Positions 1 through 13,135 are shown, counted from the first letter of the stretch. The stretch: DNA of 64,000 nt from Trichosporon coremiiforme (GCA_039545355.1 BCJJ01000022.1:248001-312000), one strand, 5' to 3'. Program-made: numbers and translations. Notes: generated from the sequence alone by a model not told the origin.

Positions 1-629
1 CATGGGAGGGACCGCAGGGCCAGGTAGCGGCGTCATGGTTGGCGGGCTCGTGAGTGGTGGGAGGACCGAGGCGGCCATGTAGGAAGAGGACGAGGAAGCG
101 GTGGAAGGGGGAGGGAGGGAGGTGGGGACACCAAAGTCGAGGGGAACGGNGGGNGGGGGGGAGACTCCGTCTAATGACGAGGGAGCGGGGTAGGGTGCGG
201 CCTGGTTAACACTGCTAGGTTAGCGGAGCTCGAGGATATCAGATGGGGATGCTTGGAACTCGAAGACCCAACCTTAGTAGAGAAGAGCCTGGGAGCAAGG
301 CGTTGCAAACCCAATGGAAGGAGGAGGCGTCCGGCGCCAGAACCAAAATAAACCACAAAAAGCAGCTTGCAGAGGCTTTGGGAAGACGAAGCCACAATGT
401 CCTTATGGTCCAAATGGAAGGGATTTGCGGATTGAGATGAGAGGGCGCTCTTCCTTTGGAAAAGAAAGGCAGCTCCCCTGGCGTGCGCCAAAGGCGGAAC
501 TTACTTGTATTCCCAGTCGGAATAGCTAGCTCGGTTGGGCCAGTACTGCCCGTCAGGTAGCATCCTGGCGAGCTCAGGCGAGGAGGTATGGCTTGCACCG
601 GAGGAGTAGTGGTCGTAGAGCTCGCCCAT
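1..629 (-). CDS. Proline/serine-rich protein, 5' part (probable regulator), runs off left edge
   Basis: Not recognised as a named family. Two exons are supported. Exon 1 is 505-629 on the minus strand, starting at the ATG at 629 (Met-Gly-Glu-Leu-Tyr), and it ends at a GTAAGT donor (504-499). The frame is open upstream to 752 but has no ATG there, so a further upstream exon is possible. Exon 2 is about 214-1 and follows a GCTAACCTAG acceptor; a second AG three bases later gives the same frame. The join completes a codon exactly (Trp-Glu-Tyr then Asn), which supports the roughly 290-base intron. Exon 2 is rich in Pro, Ser and Thr with a run of serines, typical of the low-complexity part of fungal transcription factors; that role is inference. 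No DNA-binding motif lies inside the window. Two ambiguous bases (150 and 154) fall in a proline run of exon 2. Confidence 0.6.
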
Positions 630-2520
630 GGAGGGTAATGAGGTAGTAGCGAGAAGTGACGAGTTGTCCGGTCCCGCGGGCAGCAGTCGTGCCGACGACG
701 TGCTGACTATGGCGATGCGGAATCCGATGCGGGGTGGCCTCTGGACGGTCACACCTAAGCGAGGCGCGACTTGATGAGGAGGGGTGCGTGTGTGGCTGAT
801 CCACTTGGGTGGCTACTTTTTAGGGCGATCACTTGCGGCCCTGACTGGCGTTGAAGGCGTTCAGGCTGTTGGATGTTGCTGATGGATGCGTTTCGGATCC
901 CTGGGTCGAATAGGGGGGAACGCTGCTGATGATCGTCAAACACTTTAGGCAGAATCACACCGGAAGAGCTGCTGGCGTTGCGACTGTTGCATCAAACGTG
1001 GGCAGCAGAGATGTCCGTGAGGGTGACGAAGGTCGGCAGTCGTTGAAGCCAACAACAACGGGTCTTTGACAACGCGGTCGGTGGAGGTGTTCTAGCCGGT
1101 GACCTGAGACGTTGGTCCGATGACTTGAGCCGATACGCAGTTCGGGTGAGAGCGCCGGGTAGGTGGGAGGGCGGTAGAACTGGTGGTACACGGACGGAGA
1201 GTTTACCGAGCGAGCGACAAGCAAGGGTCGAGTCCGATGAGCGAACCAACCACTGGGCACAGTAGGGCGGGGGGCCAATTGAGGTTGGTTAGGGGTGGAG
1301 GGTGGAGGGTGGAGGGATCAGACTGGAGCTGGCCCAGATCTTTAATGAGAGCGGGGGAGGCGGTGTGGTCTGGACTGGATAATGTTAGACACAGGTTGCA
1401 GACGAGTCGCAGACAATGACACCACAGGCGAGTAGTATCGTCGTTGTCGACAGCGACCAGGTGAGGTCAGACTAACTAGCTACACAAACAACGGGAGGCC
1501 AGGTGGGGAGTTCCTGATAGACGAAGTAGTGTATGGTATGTCAAGCGTGTGGAGTGTCTCTAGGATGGAGTGATACAATGAAGATCGCCAAGACGAGGTT
1601 GTTACAAGCGAGGTCGAAGATAATCGATGGGGGGGAAAGATATGAGCAGGAAAGATCGGTCAAGAGTAGATATAGGATCTGAGAGGGGGAGCGATAGCAG
1701 ATGCTGGGAGGAGCTGATATGGATTGCGGTCTTCGGGCAAGGAACCAACTGGCTCTGATGTCTGGACGGTCCAGGAGCAATGCATCGATGCCGTAGACTG
1801 AACAGGCACGAGGACGGAGAGGAGGGAGCAATCGCTGAATCAATGAATGTTCCGCAGCTCATGTTCTCTGTTGTCGCGGCCCAGGTGCGGCGGCTAGCTA
1901 GTGGTTCCTTGGTGATGGATGGAGACTCGTAAGGAACAGCGCTGATGGAGTTTCAAGCTCTTCCCAGAGGAGCGGCCGTTTCTTGGGTCCTGCTTTGGGA
2001 GTACTACCTGAAGCTACTACCTGAACGCATTGGAGTGTGGGCATATGGCACCTAAACCCTAGTTGAACGACCCTACAGGGAAAAAGGTGGGGGTGGTGCG
2101 GGAGGAGCCTGATGTTATGCAGATCGGAGCGCAATGGCGACCTCAAGCCGGATGTCTGCTGACCAGTGGGCTCGGACGGGCTTGATTCTGGAAGAATGGA
2201 TTCAAAACGCGCATTCATAGGTTGGGAGGGCAGAGCAGGGAGCAGGGAACAAGACCCAAGGGTACATGCAGGTACATCATGCAGGTACGTGCAGGGGAGG
2301 GTCCGGATGGCGACGTTACCCTCGTCCATTGCCTGACCGTGGGGTAGAGAGAGAGAGAGAGGAGGGGGTCTACACACGGTCCAACGAGCACCGGGGGAGG
2401 CACGAGGCTGAAGCAATCGACGCACGCACCGACGTGGGGCCAGGATGGCGATCTGTGGCCTCTGCAGACGTCGCTCAGTAATCTCTCCCCTTGCATGCTG
2501 AGGATAGCAAAAGTTTCCAT
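630..2520 (-). promoter_or_regulatory. Long pyrimidine-rich leader/promoter region of the left-edge gene
   Basis: Read on the minus strand, much of this interval is C/T-rich (clearly so at about 1541-1900 and near 2340-2480, where the plus strand shows AG runs). It has no ATG-initiated open frame with protein-like composition. Such leaders are common upstream of regulator genes in basidiomycete yeasts. The transcript start cannot be placed from sequence alone. Confidence 0.4.
2346..2361. repeat. (AG)n microsatellite
   Basis: A run of about eight AG dinucleotides inside the purine-rich stretch of the plus strand. Confidence 0.8.
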
Positions 2521-5500
2521 ATTTGAAGGACCCGTGTCAGGTAGACAAGTGGCTTTACGGGTGATTTTCCGAAATTAAACCGTTAACCCCAATCATATTC
2601 CTCCGGCTCCCGTCAGATCTGAAGAGCTTCGACCCAGAGGCAGTGCCGGCTGTGCCACCTTTCAGACGGCTTATCTCCGCACCCCCTGCAGTCACGTACC
2701 CGAGGTGACTGCGGTCCGTCCGTGAAACGGTGGGGGCCACGGTCGGACCAGGCCGTCTCCTCAACGCTTCTGCGTCAGCGATACATATCTGTGACGCTAT
2801 ATTTGGTTACTCACAGGGACGTCGATCTTTTGCGACACCTTTGTTGCATTAGAATGATCGAGATGTCCGTTGCAGAGGACACGTCGATAGGTCGAGACGT
2901 CGTGACGAGTGCGGCGGTGGTAGTCGTCTGCGGGTTGTAGCATCAAGCTGCTCCTCATCCCAGGCTCACTCAGGGACGGTTTGCATTTGGTCGGTCTAGG
3001 GATTTGCGATCGCAAGAGTAATGCCCTGAGAATACCATCGGCTTTCGGGCAGCCTTATTTCGAGATTCAAAGTGGAGGCCCGAAAAGAGCACACGTCCGA
3101 AAGGCAGGAACAGACCACGCTGATCCAGCAGTCACATGACAAGAATGATGCCACAGCCTGTCCAGTCGTGTCTGCAGTCGACGGCCTAATTCTATCGACT
3201 GCGGCCACCGCTACGAGACGACAGAGATCAGGACCCATGCGCTGTTCGGGCTCCGTGCTCGGCGCTGGGTGCCAGTTGTCGTCACCCAGTCTCGTCTGCT
3301 GCACCACTCGGCTCGAGCATCACCGATGGACGAGCTTCTTGCCCGAAGCCAACAGATTCCAAGTTTGTACTCCGGAACTCCGGTTCTAGATAGGGGTCGG
3401 AGGTTGCATGCATTAGCTTTGCGGCTCAGCAACAACAGCACAGTGGTGCGTGGGGTAGCCGCATATTAGTCTCTAACGCAGCCTCAACGCCGCACCACAT
3501 TGGCGTGGACTAAGGTGCCTTAATCTCTCTATTCTGGCCCATTGCTTGTGTCCACGTCGAGCTCTCAGATTGGTATTACCGTGACCTACGGCCTGTGGTG
3601 CCTCCCACCGCCTGCGGGCGAGGAACGGGCGAGGTAACGGGCGAGGAATTTGTATTGTTGGAATTTGTATTTCTGACTGTGAAAGTATGGCCGACGCGTC
3701 CGTATCGGTGCCGGCGGCAGGGTGACGAAATGAGTTGTAGACCCTGGCGATACCTGAAGTCTTGGTTGCGGGGCTCGGTGTGCTCATATGCGGCTCTGGT
3801 GTAGATTGCTCGCGAGGGTACGTCCGGCGCGGGCCTGCTCTGGGTCTTCGCCGCTATTCAGGCAACAATGTCCGAGCCGCACCTGTCCCCTGACCATGTG
3901 TCGGCAATGTCTCTCGGGTACTTGCACCGCGAGAGGATGGTCCAACTCCGTCATGCACACGGCCGGAGCGGATCTGACCAGCACGGCCGCGTCCTCGATC
4001 GCAACGGATCGACACTTGGCGGCCCCGCACCTCGTTTGCCTCGACGTGCGGAAAGCGTCGCCCAATCGATAAGCAGCGTCATGCTTACGACGCTTGGTGA
4101 ATCATGTCTATTCGTCCACGCTGAATAGTACATGCGACGGTGGCTTGGCAGGCGGGGTATCAAGTGGGGGCACGTGAGACGCCATGCGCTCCTCCGCGGT
4201 GGAGATGAGTACACGAGTGCAATGTGTGGGGTTAGGTCGCTAGCACGTTGGTCAGTTGAGCAACGAGCAGCACAAGCGACGCAAAGAGCATACTGGCAGC
4301 GCGCAGCTATGTCAACGGGCTAGCGCCGCCTCTGACGCAATGTCAACAAGCACTGACTCACTTCCCACACGCCCAGGTCCCGGTCAGTCACAATGGTTTT
4401 AACAGCTTTGCTCCCCGTGTCAGGCTGCTCTGTCCCGAGTGGTGGGAACCGTCATCCGGAAACGTTAGACCGAAAAGGGCTGTCCGAAGGTTTTGCCCGA
4501 ACCCGAAACCCAGGACGCCAGACGCGCTCCACTACAAGCTGCCACGAGACATTGGTAATAGGTTGCTGGGACACCATTCGTCATCCGCAAGCCGTGTCAG
4601 GTGCGGCACTGAGACCCTGCGTGCCTGGCGGTACTTCCTACAAGTTACCCCGATGGAGGTCGCCCGCCTCCTCAATTCAACGTCTGATACACTGCTATAC
4701 CCAGCATGGAGGAGGACAGAGCGAGAGCGGAGCGGAAAGTGCATGGTGGGCCTGACGTACAGAAGCGCAGCAATATTACTCACTAGCTCGATGCAGATCA
4801 TTTCGATCGCAACACGGCCCTAGCTAGCCGCGGCTTTGGGTTCCCCGCTGGCTTTCTACTCCCGTGTCCTGAGAGGCAAGTGATCAGCATGGAGACACCG
4901 ACCTGAGCTCACAGCGTCGATCTCCTGGCAACGACGCAGCGAATCTCCTTTGAAGCTAACACGCACCGTCAGCTTCTCGTGCTAAATCGAGCGGCTGCAT
5001 GACGTCCCGCTCCGTTTCATGCGGCTTCCAACGAGGCTAGCACAGACTTCTCCTACTTTGACGGTCGGACTGGTGGGTCGCGGATAGACATCAGCCTCAT
5101 TGTCTGACACGGATCACGCTCCTCGTGGTGGTAGCAGTCTGCCAATACCGAACGGCTAACAGCTTGCTGGGCAGACCCCATAGCTGTCTTGGACCGGGTC
5201 AGACTTGCTCCACCACGAGTCTCAACCTGCAATCTTACGCAGAGAAACTGTGTCAGGGCTCGGCGCAACATCGGATGTTTGACCCCTGGGCCGTAACGTA
5301 AAATGTGTCCGAAGCAGCGACCGACCTGGGAGAGCGTTCTGGCCCCACCCTTGCTTATCTTGCCGCAAACTGACGCAGCTCTTGATTGGCCAGCAACCCG
5401 GTGTGGGGCTTCATGCTCCGTTCCAATGTAGATAAGGAACCTCGCATGCGAACGCTTGCAGCCAGTGAGAGTGGAGGATTGCGGCCCTAGACCGCTCGGA

Positions 5501-8500
5501 ACTTTGTCACTGCTGGCAGCTGCGGACGAGGGCGGCGTACGGGGTCAGCCAACCAGAATCGACATAGGGGGGCTTAGGGCAGCAGATGATCGTCAGGCCC
5601 AGGTCGATCACTGGCATCACCATAAGCCTCCTGAGCCGCCGAGCCAGGCCGAGTCTGCCTGGATCCCAGAATAAGAGCTCGTCCCCACCCAGTGCAGTGG
5701 GTCAGATGGCTCGGCTGATACAAGAAAGTGAGCGAGCAGCCGACGGCCTGTACTCGTCCGCGCGCCCGCGCTTACTACACTCGGCCGTACCCACGTCCAC
5801 ATGATACATTCATCGATCAGTTCTATGTCAGGCAGGCTGTCAGACTGGGCTGTGCGGAAGTCACAGATATCGTCATGCCAGCACCGTGTAGACCCCTCCC
5901 GCGTCCCACTACCACTAGCGCCCGTGTCAACACTCCCCATGCATACCCGTTCAGTACACAACCTCGGAGGCAGGAACGAGATCTGTCACGGTTTCCCAGC
6001 AGCCAGTAGGCAACGGCTGATCGACATCGCGTGGCAGAGATCTGAGCGGTGTGAAGATCTGCCCCGCGGCTCCACCCCGCGCTAACCTTGTGCCACAGCT
6101 AATGGCACAGCGTACCCGTGCTGTTTCGAGTGACAACTTGGCTTTGGTGTACTGTGGGCACTGTGGGGAACACTGTGTGCCTATGCTAGCTTCGGTATCA
6201 CTCTCGGTCTCTAATTCAGGAACAACCTCTCGATCAGGCCCGGGCGGCCCCGGCACTGCCGCACTGCTGCTTTGCGCACTGGGCAGAGAGTGTGCGTGTG
6301 CGGGGAAACGCGGACGAAAAGCGGCGACAAGAGCGGCTGCTGCAACCTGCACTTCTGCTGTGACGGCAGGGCCAAATCCGAACCGGTCCCTGTGTCGGGC
6401 TCCATGTTTTCGGGCAGAACACTCGGAACGGTGCCAGGGCACCATTGCTGAGCTATACTGCTGCTGCATCAAGCTCAAGCCTCTCCCCTGCAACGATCTG
6501 TCCGCCCGGTCCACCGCGGCTGGCGGGGTAGAAGGGATCGATGGGCACGACATACTGCACAGCTGCTGGCCATTCCCAGATCGCACTCAGGTCGAGTCCC
6601 AGGTCGGGTCTAGGTTCCACGGAAGTCTGGGGGCAGAGACTCCTCCCGTCCTTCAGCTCCTGCAGACAACTCCCTTGGGTGCCAGCAACAACTCTGCCTT
6701 TATGAGGGTTCTGTTCCTGCCAGGAACAGCAGGCACAGGAGGAATTGCCCAGCACTGGATCCATGCGGTTCATGGCTCCCAAGTCAGTGGGGTCTCAATT
6801 TGTAATACTCTAGGCGACACGGTTCGTAATCTTCTATTTGGAGCAGGCTCCACTTGATTGACCTCGACCGCTCGCCTGTGTGTCTCCTGCCGAAGTCTTC
6901 TAGCTCAAAGCGGATTGGACTGATCAAGATGGGGGATGACGACTTGCATCGCCTGCTTCTAAGAATGCGGACTCCTAGAATATCCTACTTCCTTTGGGCG
7001 TTCTTGGGACAAAGTGGCTCAAAGTGACTCACAGTGGCCCATGCGGTTGCCCTGTGGTCCCCATCAGCTGAGGACGCTGAACGCTGCCGGAGCGGCACAC
7101 TCGGCGGGCCTCCAGCGACGAGCCAATGGCACTGAGCACCGAGCTTGTCAGCCGGCACTAGTGTCGCGGCCAGACCGGCCCCGTAACGATCGATGCTATC
7201 GATCATTCTGACCCTGCAGATCAGGCTGACATGCGGGATTCATTGACTCTCTTGTTCCTCTGTGCACTCCGACTTGCTCGTTGGCTCGCGCGACCGGCCG
7301 GACCGGCCGAGCCTTATCAGCTGGAGCGCTCTAGACCCCCTCCAGACTCCCCCCTCCCCCACCCGTCCACCCATCCACCCACCTCTAACCCCCACCTCGG
7401 CTTGGTGCTTCGCCTACCGCCTAGCAGAATGCGCATTATGCGAAGCTGCTGCGTTGCGTGTACATGTGCTGCGATGCGACGCGACGCATGCATGCATTCG
7501 TGGTGCGGATGTGACGTTGCACGAGTCAGCTAACGCATGCATGAGTCTGTCCGACGGCCTAATTTGCTGGCTGTCAGACTGGAAGCGCAGTGCGGTGTGA
7601 TCGGCGCGGAACTTGGCCCTGCCACCCCTGGAAATCGTACGTAACGGGCCTTGCCTCTTGTCTCTCCTCGACGCAACCATCCTCCCTCGAGCTGTGGGCA
7701 CATGCGACCACCACAGAGCACGGCCGTCAACTCGCTTCGCACCCGTCGATCACGTTCGCACCTCGTCGATCCCTGCCGATCTTTTCGCTCGGTCTGCAAG
7801 TCCTGTGCTGACGTTATTGGCGTGCTTCCCGCTGTGTGGGCTGGATGCTGGGTGCGGGAAGCAGAAAGCGGCGGGAGCCGAACAGGGAAGGGGTGCAGAT
7901 CTGCGCGTTCCAGAACTGCACCACGATTGTCGATTTTATGGCCGTCGGTGGCAGACTCGGCGTCTCGACCGACGATCACCGTCTGCACAGCACACGCATA
8001 CGGTACCGCATGGTGCGTGGTGCGAGGTGGGAATCTGACTGCTGGCTGGGGCGGCCGGGGACTGCGTGCGGCAGCAAGGAACGTTCTCACAGGTGAAAGC
8101 GACTGGTAGTCCCCGCCTAGTCCTCCATCGTCAACTCTGTCGTCCGACCAAACACTAAACATCGCCACCCTTTCACGACGATCACTCGTTCCTCACAGTC
8201 CCTGCGGCGAGCTTCGCGCTCGCTCTCCGGCGACGGAGACTTGCCCGCTAAAGTGCCTACGTCTTTGCGCTGCCCGACGAGCTCGAGAGGCCAATGAGCT
8301 CGAAATCAGTGGCAGGCGTAAGCGAGTCTGGCGGGAGGAGCGTGGTTATCTTTGCTCCGCACGCTCTGGCGCCCGCCGATCCCGTGTGGCACGTAAACGG
8401 CCTTTGCACGTGCTCGGGGATGCATACGCCGTGCTCCAAACGCCGTTTGGCTTTGTTCGGAATGCACCATTTTTGCTCTTTTTCGCTGTTTGCACCTGTC

Positions 8501-11500
8501 TTCGAAGTTGTACAGAGCAGCCCACAGAGTAGCGTAGATGAGCAGTGTGCCGCAGGTGCCGAGCCCGACAGACAGCGGCCCAGCCGGGCCGGGCCAATAG
8601 AGCGAGTCGAATTTGTCACCGGAGCGGATATCCAGAGAGCCTGGCAAGGCAGTACCTGACACGCAAGGCATACATGCTACTCGTACCGCTGCTCGGTCTG
8701 GGACATGGTCTGGCCCCATGGGTCTGCGAGCGTGCGATTGGTTTGATGCAGTGCATGCATGCGTATGACTGCCCATTGGCACAAGTTCCGTGGGAGGTGT
8801 TCGCCACTCGTGACTGGTCACCGGTAGTGGGGTGGTAGGAAGTGGCGCTGCCTGACGTGGCGGGCGACTATTGCTCTCGGCCTGATACTGTCGTGGCGCT
8901 GTTGCTTTGGTTGCATGCCCGCGCAATCAAGGAGCACAGCGCGGGATGACTAGTGCGGCGTTCCGCGCTCTCGACAATGTCTGGACTCGAGGCGAACAGT
9001 TTGCGAGTGGCTATGGGGCTGAGCTGAGTGGGCACGTTTGTGTTCTCAGGCCGCACCATGTTAGGTAGTTCACAACGAGTTCCGCGCCTGGGCGTGCGCC
9101 AATCGGCGACTTTGCCGTGAGCGTTCTAATTCGTCGACAAGTGTTCAACTCCCCGGACGCCCTCTGCAGCCTTGAGTCTCGCCCGTGGCCGCCGATGGCC
9201 GGTGGTGTAGCTGACACGGCTGCAAGCCTTGTCCTGTCGGTCAGCGGTGTGGCAGCTCACGGTAGCGGGAGATCTTGTTGCGTGCCATGTCTAGCTCGCG
9301 TGATGAGGTGGGGGGTGTATTGAGTCCAGAGCGTGGACCCCGTCTGGCCGGTCGTAGCTTCGGTCATGAGTGTAGCTGATATCAGTCGCGCACTAACATC
9401 AGACTAGCCTGGAATGCTGTCCAAGTCTACCAGACATGTTTCTCGTACCTCACCCCCAGAGTGGCTAAGTGGGCAGTCACTAGTCCACTGTTGTGTCAGT
9501 GCGGTGAGTCTGGCAATGGCGCTAGTCTGAACGAATCCGAAACCCAGAACCTACAGTACAGCAAAAGTGTGTCTGGCACCGCGAGTTTTTGTGTCTGGCA
9601 CGGGTTAAGAGGGAGGCAATAACATTCCGCATTCCGTAAAGGAGCCGCCGTGTTCTAGGCCGAGCCGGAGCGCTCCTGGCCTCGAGAACTGTCCCGTAGC
9701 CCATGCACGCTATGTGCATGCCCGCGCTGTTGCATGGACGCGTCCAGATCCACCACAGACCGTGCACGCAGGCACATTAAAGCTTGCATAAACAAACATC
9801 ACGGCACGCAAAGTCGCATGCCAGGGAGATCTGTTCTGCACCGACGGAAAGCCGTCGAGGATCGTAGTGTCAGTGACGTCGTAACGGGCCATCTCATCTC
9901 GGACACGCACCGCATCGCAGCTAACCTTGCACAATGCAACCGACCCGGCCTGGCCACCTCCCTTAAGTGCCAAGTGCATTCAGGTGCGCGTATCTGTCCT
10001 CGTCTGGCTAGCGTCAGTCGTCAGCTCGTCAGACGTAGGTTTCCAGGCCCCCGCACCCTCGTCCACAGTATGCCACCATCTGTTCACCCTTCCGAGTTTC
10101 CAAGCCGAGCCGACACATGTCAGCTACGACAGATCCAGACTGACCTTTGAGCGCATGTCGCGATATCCATCTGAGCCCAGCAGCCACCGAGCGGCTAGCT
10201 GCAGAGGATAACATGCGGCATGTCGTTTCGTTAGTTTGTTTGCGAGGACGGATGTGGGCCGGGGCTCAATTTGTCCCACCGCCTGTCCTTCGTCCTTCGA
10301 ACTCGGCATCTGTCCTCAGTGCTGAGGCGGATGTCAGTATACTGAAGAGCATGGAGACGGTGGAACCGCGGTCCGTATTGGTGCAGTGCTGATACAGCAA
10401 CTCGGATACAGCAGCGCGATGAACGGTGTACAAGGCGATGAGAGCGGCCCATGGCCCCTGCATACCAGCCTCGATGGGTGGGGTCATTCTTCCCCTCATC
10501 GGTGTTGTCACGAGCACGTTTCAATCCACACCACCGTCGAGCTGCAATCTTCGCGCCGGTCTGAGCTTGTAGTTTCTTGATGCGATCATCCGGCATTGGA
10601 GTATGTCCGATCAACGGCGTCATCTCGAAGATCGCCCTTATCGCAGAGATAGCGGCTGGCACGGCCGCTCGCTGTTCGGGAGCGACAAGGACCCGATGAG
10701 GGACAGGGAGGGATTCCACTGAGCCGTGAGGTAAAGCTCCAATGGGCATGTGAACACGCGATGAAGATCTGCGTGCTGGCGTGCAGCTGCTTGTCCTGCA
10801 CTGATTGTTGAGCCTTGAGTGAGATTAATCCCCGTCAGTCTTCGAATGCAGATCCCCCCTGGACCGTGGCACCGTATACCATGGCCGCAGCCGCAGAAGT
10901 TTATGAACTGAACGTTCAGTTTGCACGGCGTCCTTTCTATCGGCACCCACACCCCGCCTACCGAGGGTAGGGCGCCGGTGCAGGGAGCCTCGGCCGCCTG
11001 TACCCCCCGCACGGCCAATTGTAACTTGAACAGCAGTGAGAGGATGATGCCAAGGGCGTCAGGTGTCAATCAGCTGCGACAACACCACCTGAACTGACAA
11101 CTGGGGAAGTGGAGGCGAGCAGGCGGTCGCAGGACTGCCCTGACCAGCTCAGACGTCCACTACGATAGCTCTAGCTGGTAGCTTCACACATGCCTGCGGT
11201 CAGTTGACACCTGCCGTTACGGGCTTGCCGGCCAGGGCAGTCATTCTCCGCTGTCAGTCGTTGGCTCGCCATGTCCAGGCCTCCTCGGGAGTAGACTTGA
11301 AATCCATCTTGACGTATGAGATCCAGAGCATCTTGTGTGGAAGTCTCGCGAAGTTGTCGTGAATCCAACTGAAGCGCCACGAGTCCACCTTTCACCCCCT
11401 CCCAGCATGTACCTTTACACACCCGTCCGATCTCCCAGTGACAAGCTCACGGTCCACCTTCCCATGCAAGAGACCCGGTGGGTGTCTCATTGGCAGGAGC

Positions 11501-11661
11501 ACGGCCTTCTCGGGGCACCAGGCCCGTCATTCCACTCCGCAACCAAGTGGCACTTCCACCACCTCCACCACCACCTTCCTCAGCAACCCTCTCCCAACCT
11601 TCACTCCAAATCCATCCGCCACGCATCCAAAAGCATATGCACGTCGCTAGACGCATAGAGA
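2521..11661. other. Gene-free stretch, about 9 kb
   Basis: No coding region could be supported. The longest open frames (6051-6857 plus, 5951-6586 minus, 7530-8168 minus) begin at non-ATG codons where checked, are rich in Arg, Cys, Ser and Pro, and lack the C/G-ending codon preference of the real genes in the window. No paired splice signals join them into a longer frame. One minus-strand ATG frame at 10231-10749 (172 codons) has a slightly more protein-like N-terminal half but matches nothing I know. No transposon protein, tRNA, rRNA or spliceosomal RNA was recognised. TGCATGCA-type palindromes recur (around 7488 and 8749). Confidence 0.6.
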
Positions 11662-11765
11662 GGTCACGACGGGGATCGAACCCGCAATCTCCTGATGTAC
11701 TCTGCCATCCCGAAAGACAGGGAAACGGGTCGTAGTCAGACGCCTTGCCATTGGGCCACGCGACC
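11662..11765 (-). tRNA. tRNA-Arg (anticodon ACG) with a 33-base intron
   Basis: On the minus strand the sequence folds as a full tRNA. The acceptor stem GGTCGCG pairs with CGTGACC (one G-U pair), the D arm is GCC/GGC, and the anticodon stem TCTGA pairs with TCAGG around the loop CT-ACG-A. The T arm is GCGGG-TTCGATC-CCCGT. The anticodon ACG occupies 11733-11731. An intron of 33 bases (11729-11697) sits at the canonical place, one base 3' of the anticodon. After inosine modification it would read CGU, CGC and CGA codons. No encoded CCA, as expected for a nuclear tRNA. Confidence 0.95.
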
Positions 11766-12968
11766 GATGGTGACAGAGGGGAAAGGGGAGTGGCGTCGGC
11801 GTCGGCGGGGGTGCGAGCACGTGTGGGCAGCTTCCGTTCACTGCAAGGTACGGCGTGCTCCAGGTGCGAGTCACTGCAGAGTGGTCAGGTGATATGTCAA
11901 GTGAGGAGGTATCGGTTGATCAGGTCATCCAACGAGGTCGTGTTTTGGAGAGTACTGGACATGTCCTGGACAAAGGTCGTCCAACACGGTCGTGCAGCCT
12001 GGCTTGCATGCAGTGCTCTGCCTTGCCCAGCCTTGTACCCGTCATGATGAGAGAGAGAGCTCTGATTCATCCTCTACGTCACAAGACAGTCCAAGGAGTT
12101 CGGTGCCAGACACCGTCATTGCGCCACGCGACCTGTTTATCTCGGCTGCAAAGAAGATTGATGGCAGCTTTGGCGTGGATGCAAGCACGCTTGGGACTGA
12201 GCGCGCTGGTGCGCGGTGCCGGGCAGTCCGTTGTGCGTATGGGATGGACACCGGTGACGTGTGAAGGAAGGCGCAGCGTTCTGACTTGGCGCATTTTGAC
12301 TTGCGTCGTCGATCAGCGATGACCCTGCTTTCGACGGAGAAGTCCATTTTCCGGAGTATTACCACTCCCACATGCACGCGCCGTGCCAGAGAGATCGAGT
12401 TGGGACTCATGCCGGATGACCGGAGTTAACGAGATCATGTCGAGGTTGGGAGGTATCGCAAGTTTACTGGACAGAAGTCAGACGGAACCGAGGTGGTCTC
12501 GACTTAGGTCTCAAGTCCTATCCCCGTAGAAAAGGCGATCTCTGTAGATGAGCATGGTGCTCCATCGGCATCGGGCGGGATGGACATGCGTCGGTGCCGT
12601 CATCATGGGAGTGGCTTCGTGTCCTCAGCCACGTTCCCACACTCCCAGCCCGATCTGCCTCGACAACCCAGCGACGAGCCCGTCATCTACGTGATGAGCG
12701 CCGATGTCCACAGAGTACTCCGCGCCGAGCCCGGTTCACCTATCATCAGCTCAAAGTCTATCTGTGGTTAGCTTCGTGATCAGTTTCGTGGTCAGTTCAT
12801 CGTTCCTTTTTACTGTTCATCGCGATCCGGAGCCGCACTCTCCCAGTTCAGCTGGAGCTCGCGTCCGAGCCAGCACGCGCTTCCGTCCAAAGCATTGCTC
12901 TCGCATCGTCACACTCGTACACGTCACGTTTTCTAATGCCGATTTTGCCATCCTTTCTTCTTCTTGTT
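11766..12968. other. Non-coding stretch between the tRNA and the purine tract
   Basis: No supported gene. Short open frames on both strands lack codon bias and splice partners. It belongs to the far 3' side of the PP1 gene. Confidence 0.5.
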
Positions 12969-13135
12969 GAGGTGGAGGTGGGGGATGGGTCAGGTTTGGG
13001 ATGGGGGGTGGGTGAGGGGAGGGGTTGGGGGATTGGGGGATTGGGATTCAGAAGAGAGGAGAGAAAAGAAAAGAGAAGAGAGAATAAAAAGGAGATCAGA
13101 GAAGAGAAGAGAGAAGTGAGGAGTAGGAGTGAGCT
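12969..13135 (+). repeat. G-rich then A/G-only purine tract (G-quadruplex/triplex candidate)
   Basis: About 165 bases of the plus strand are almost entirely purine. The first part (about 12971-13047) contains more than ten runs of three to six G, including two GGGGGATT units. The second part (about 13050-13130) is AG-repeat-like. Together they form a strong G-quadruplex motif beside a mirror-like purine tract. It lies 320 bases past the PP1 stop codon; 13136-13454 is PP1 3' flank with nothing else visible. Confidence 0.8.

Noticed and set aside
6051..6857. 268-codon plus-strand frame, cysteine-rich
   Set aside because: Begins at GTG, overlaps an equally long frame on the other strand, has no splice partner and lacks codon preference. 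Considered as a small secreted cysteine-rich protein, but no signal peptide is visible.
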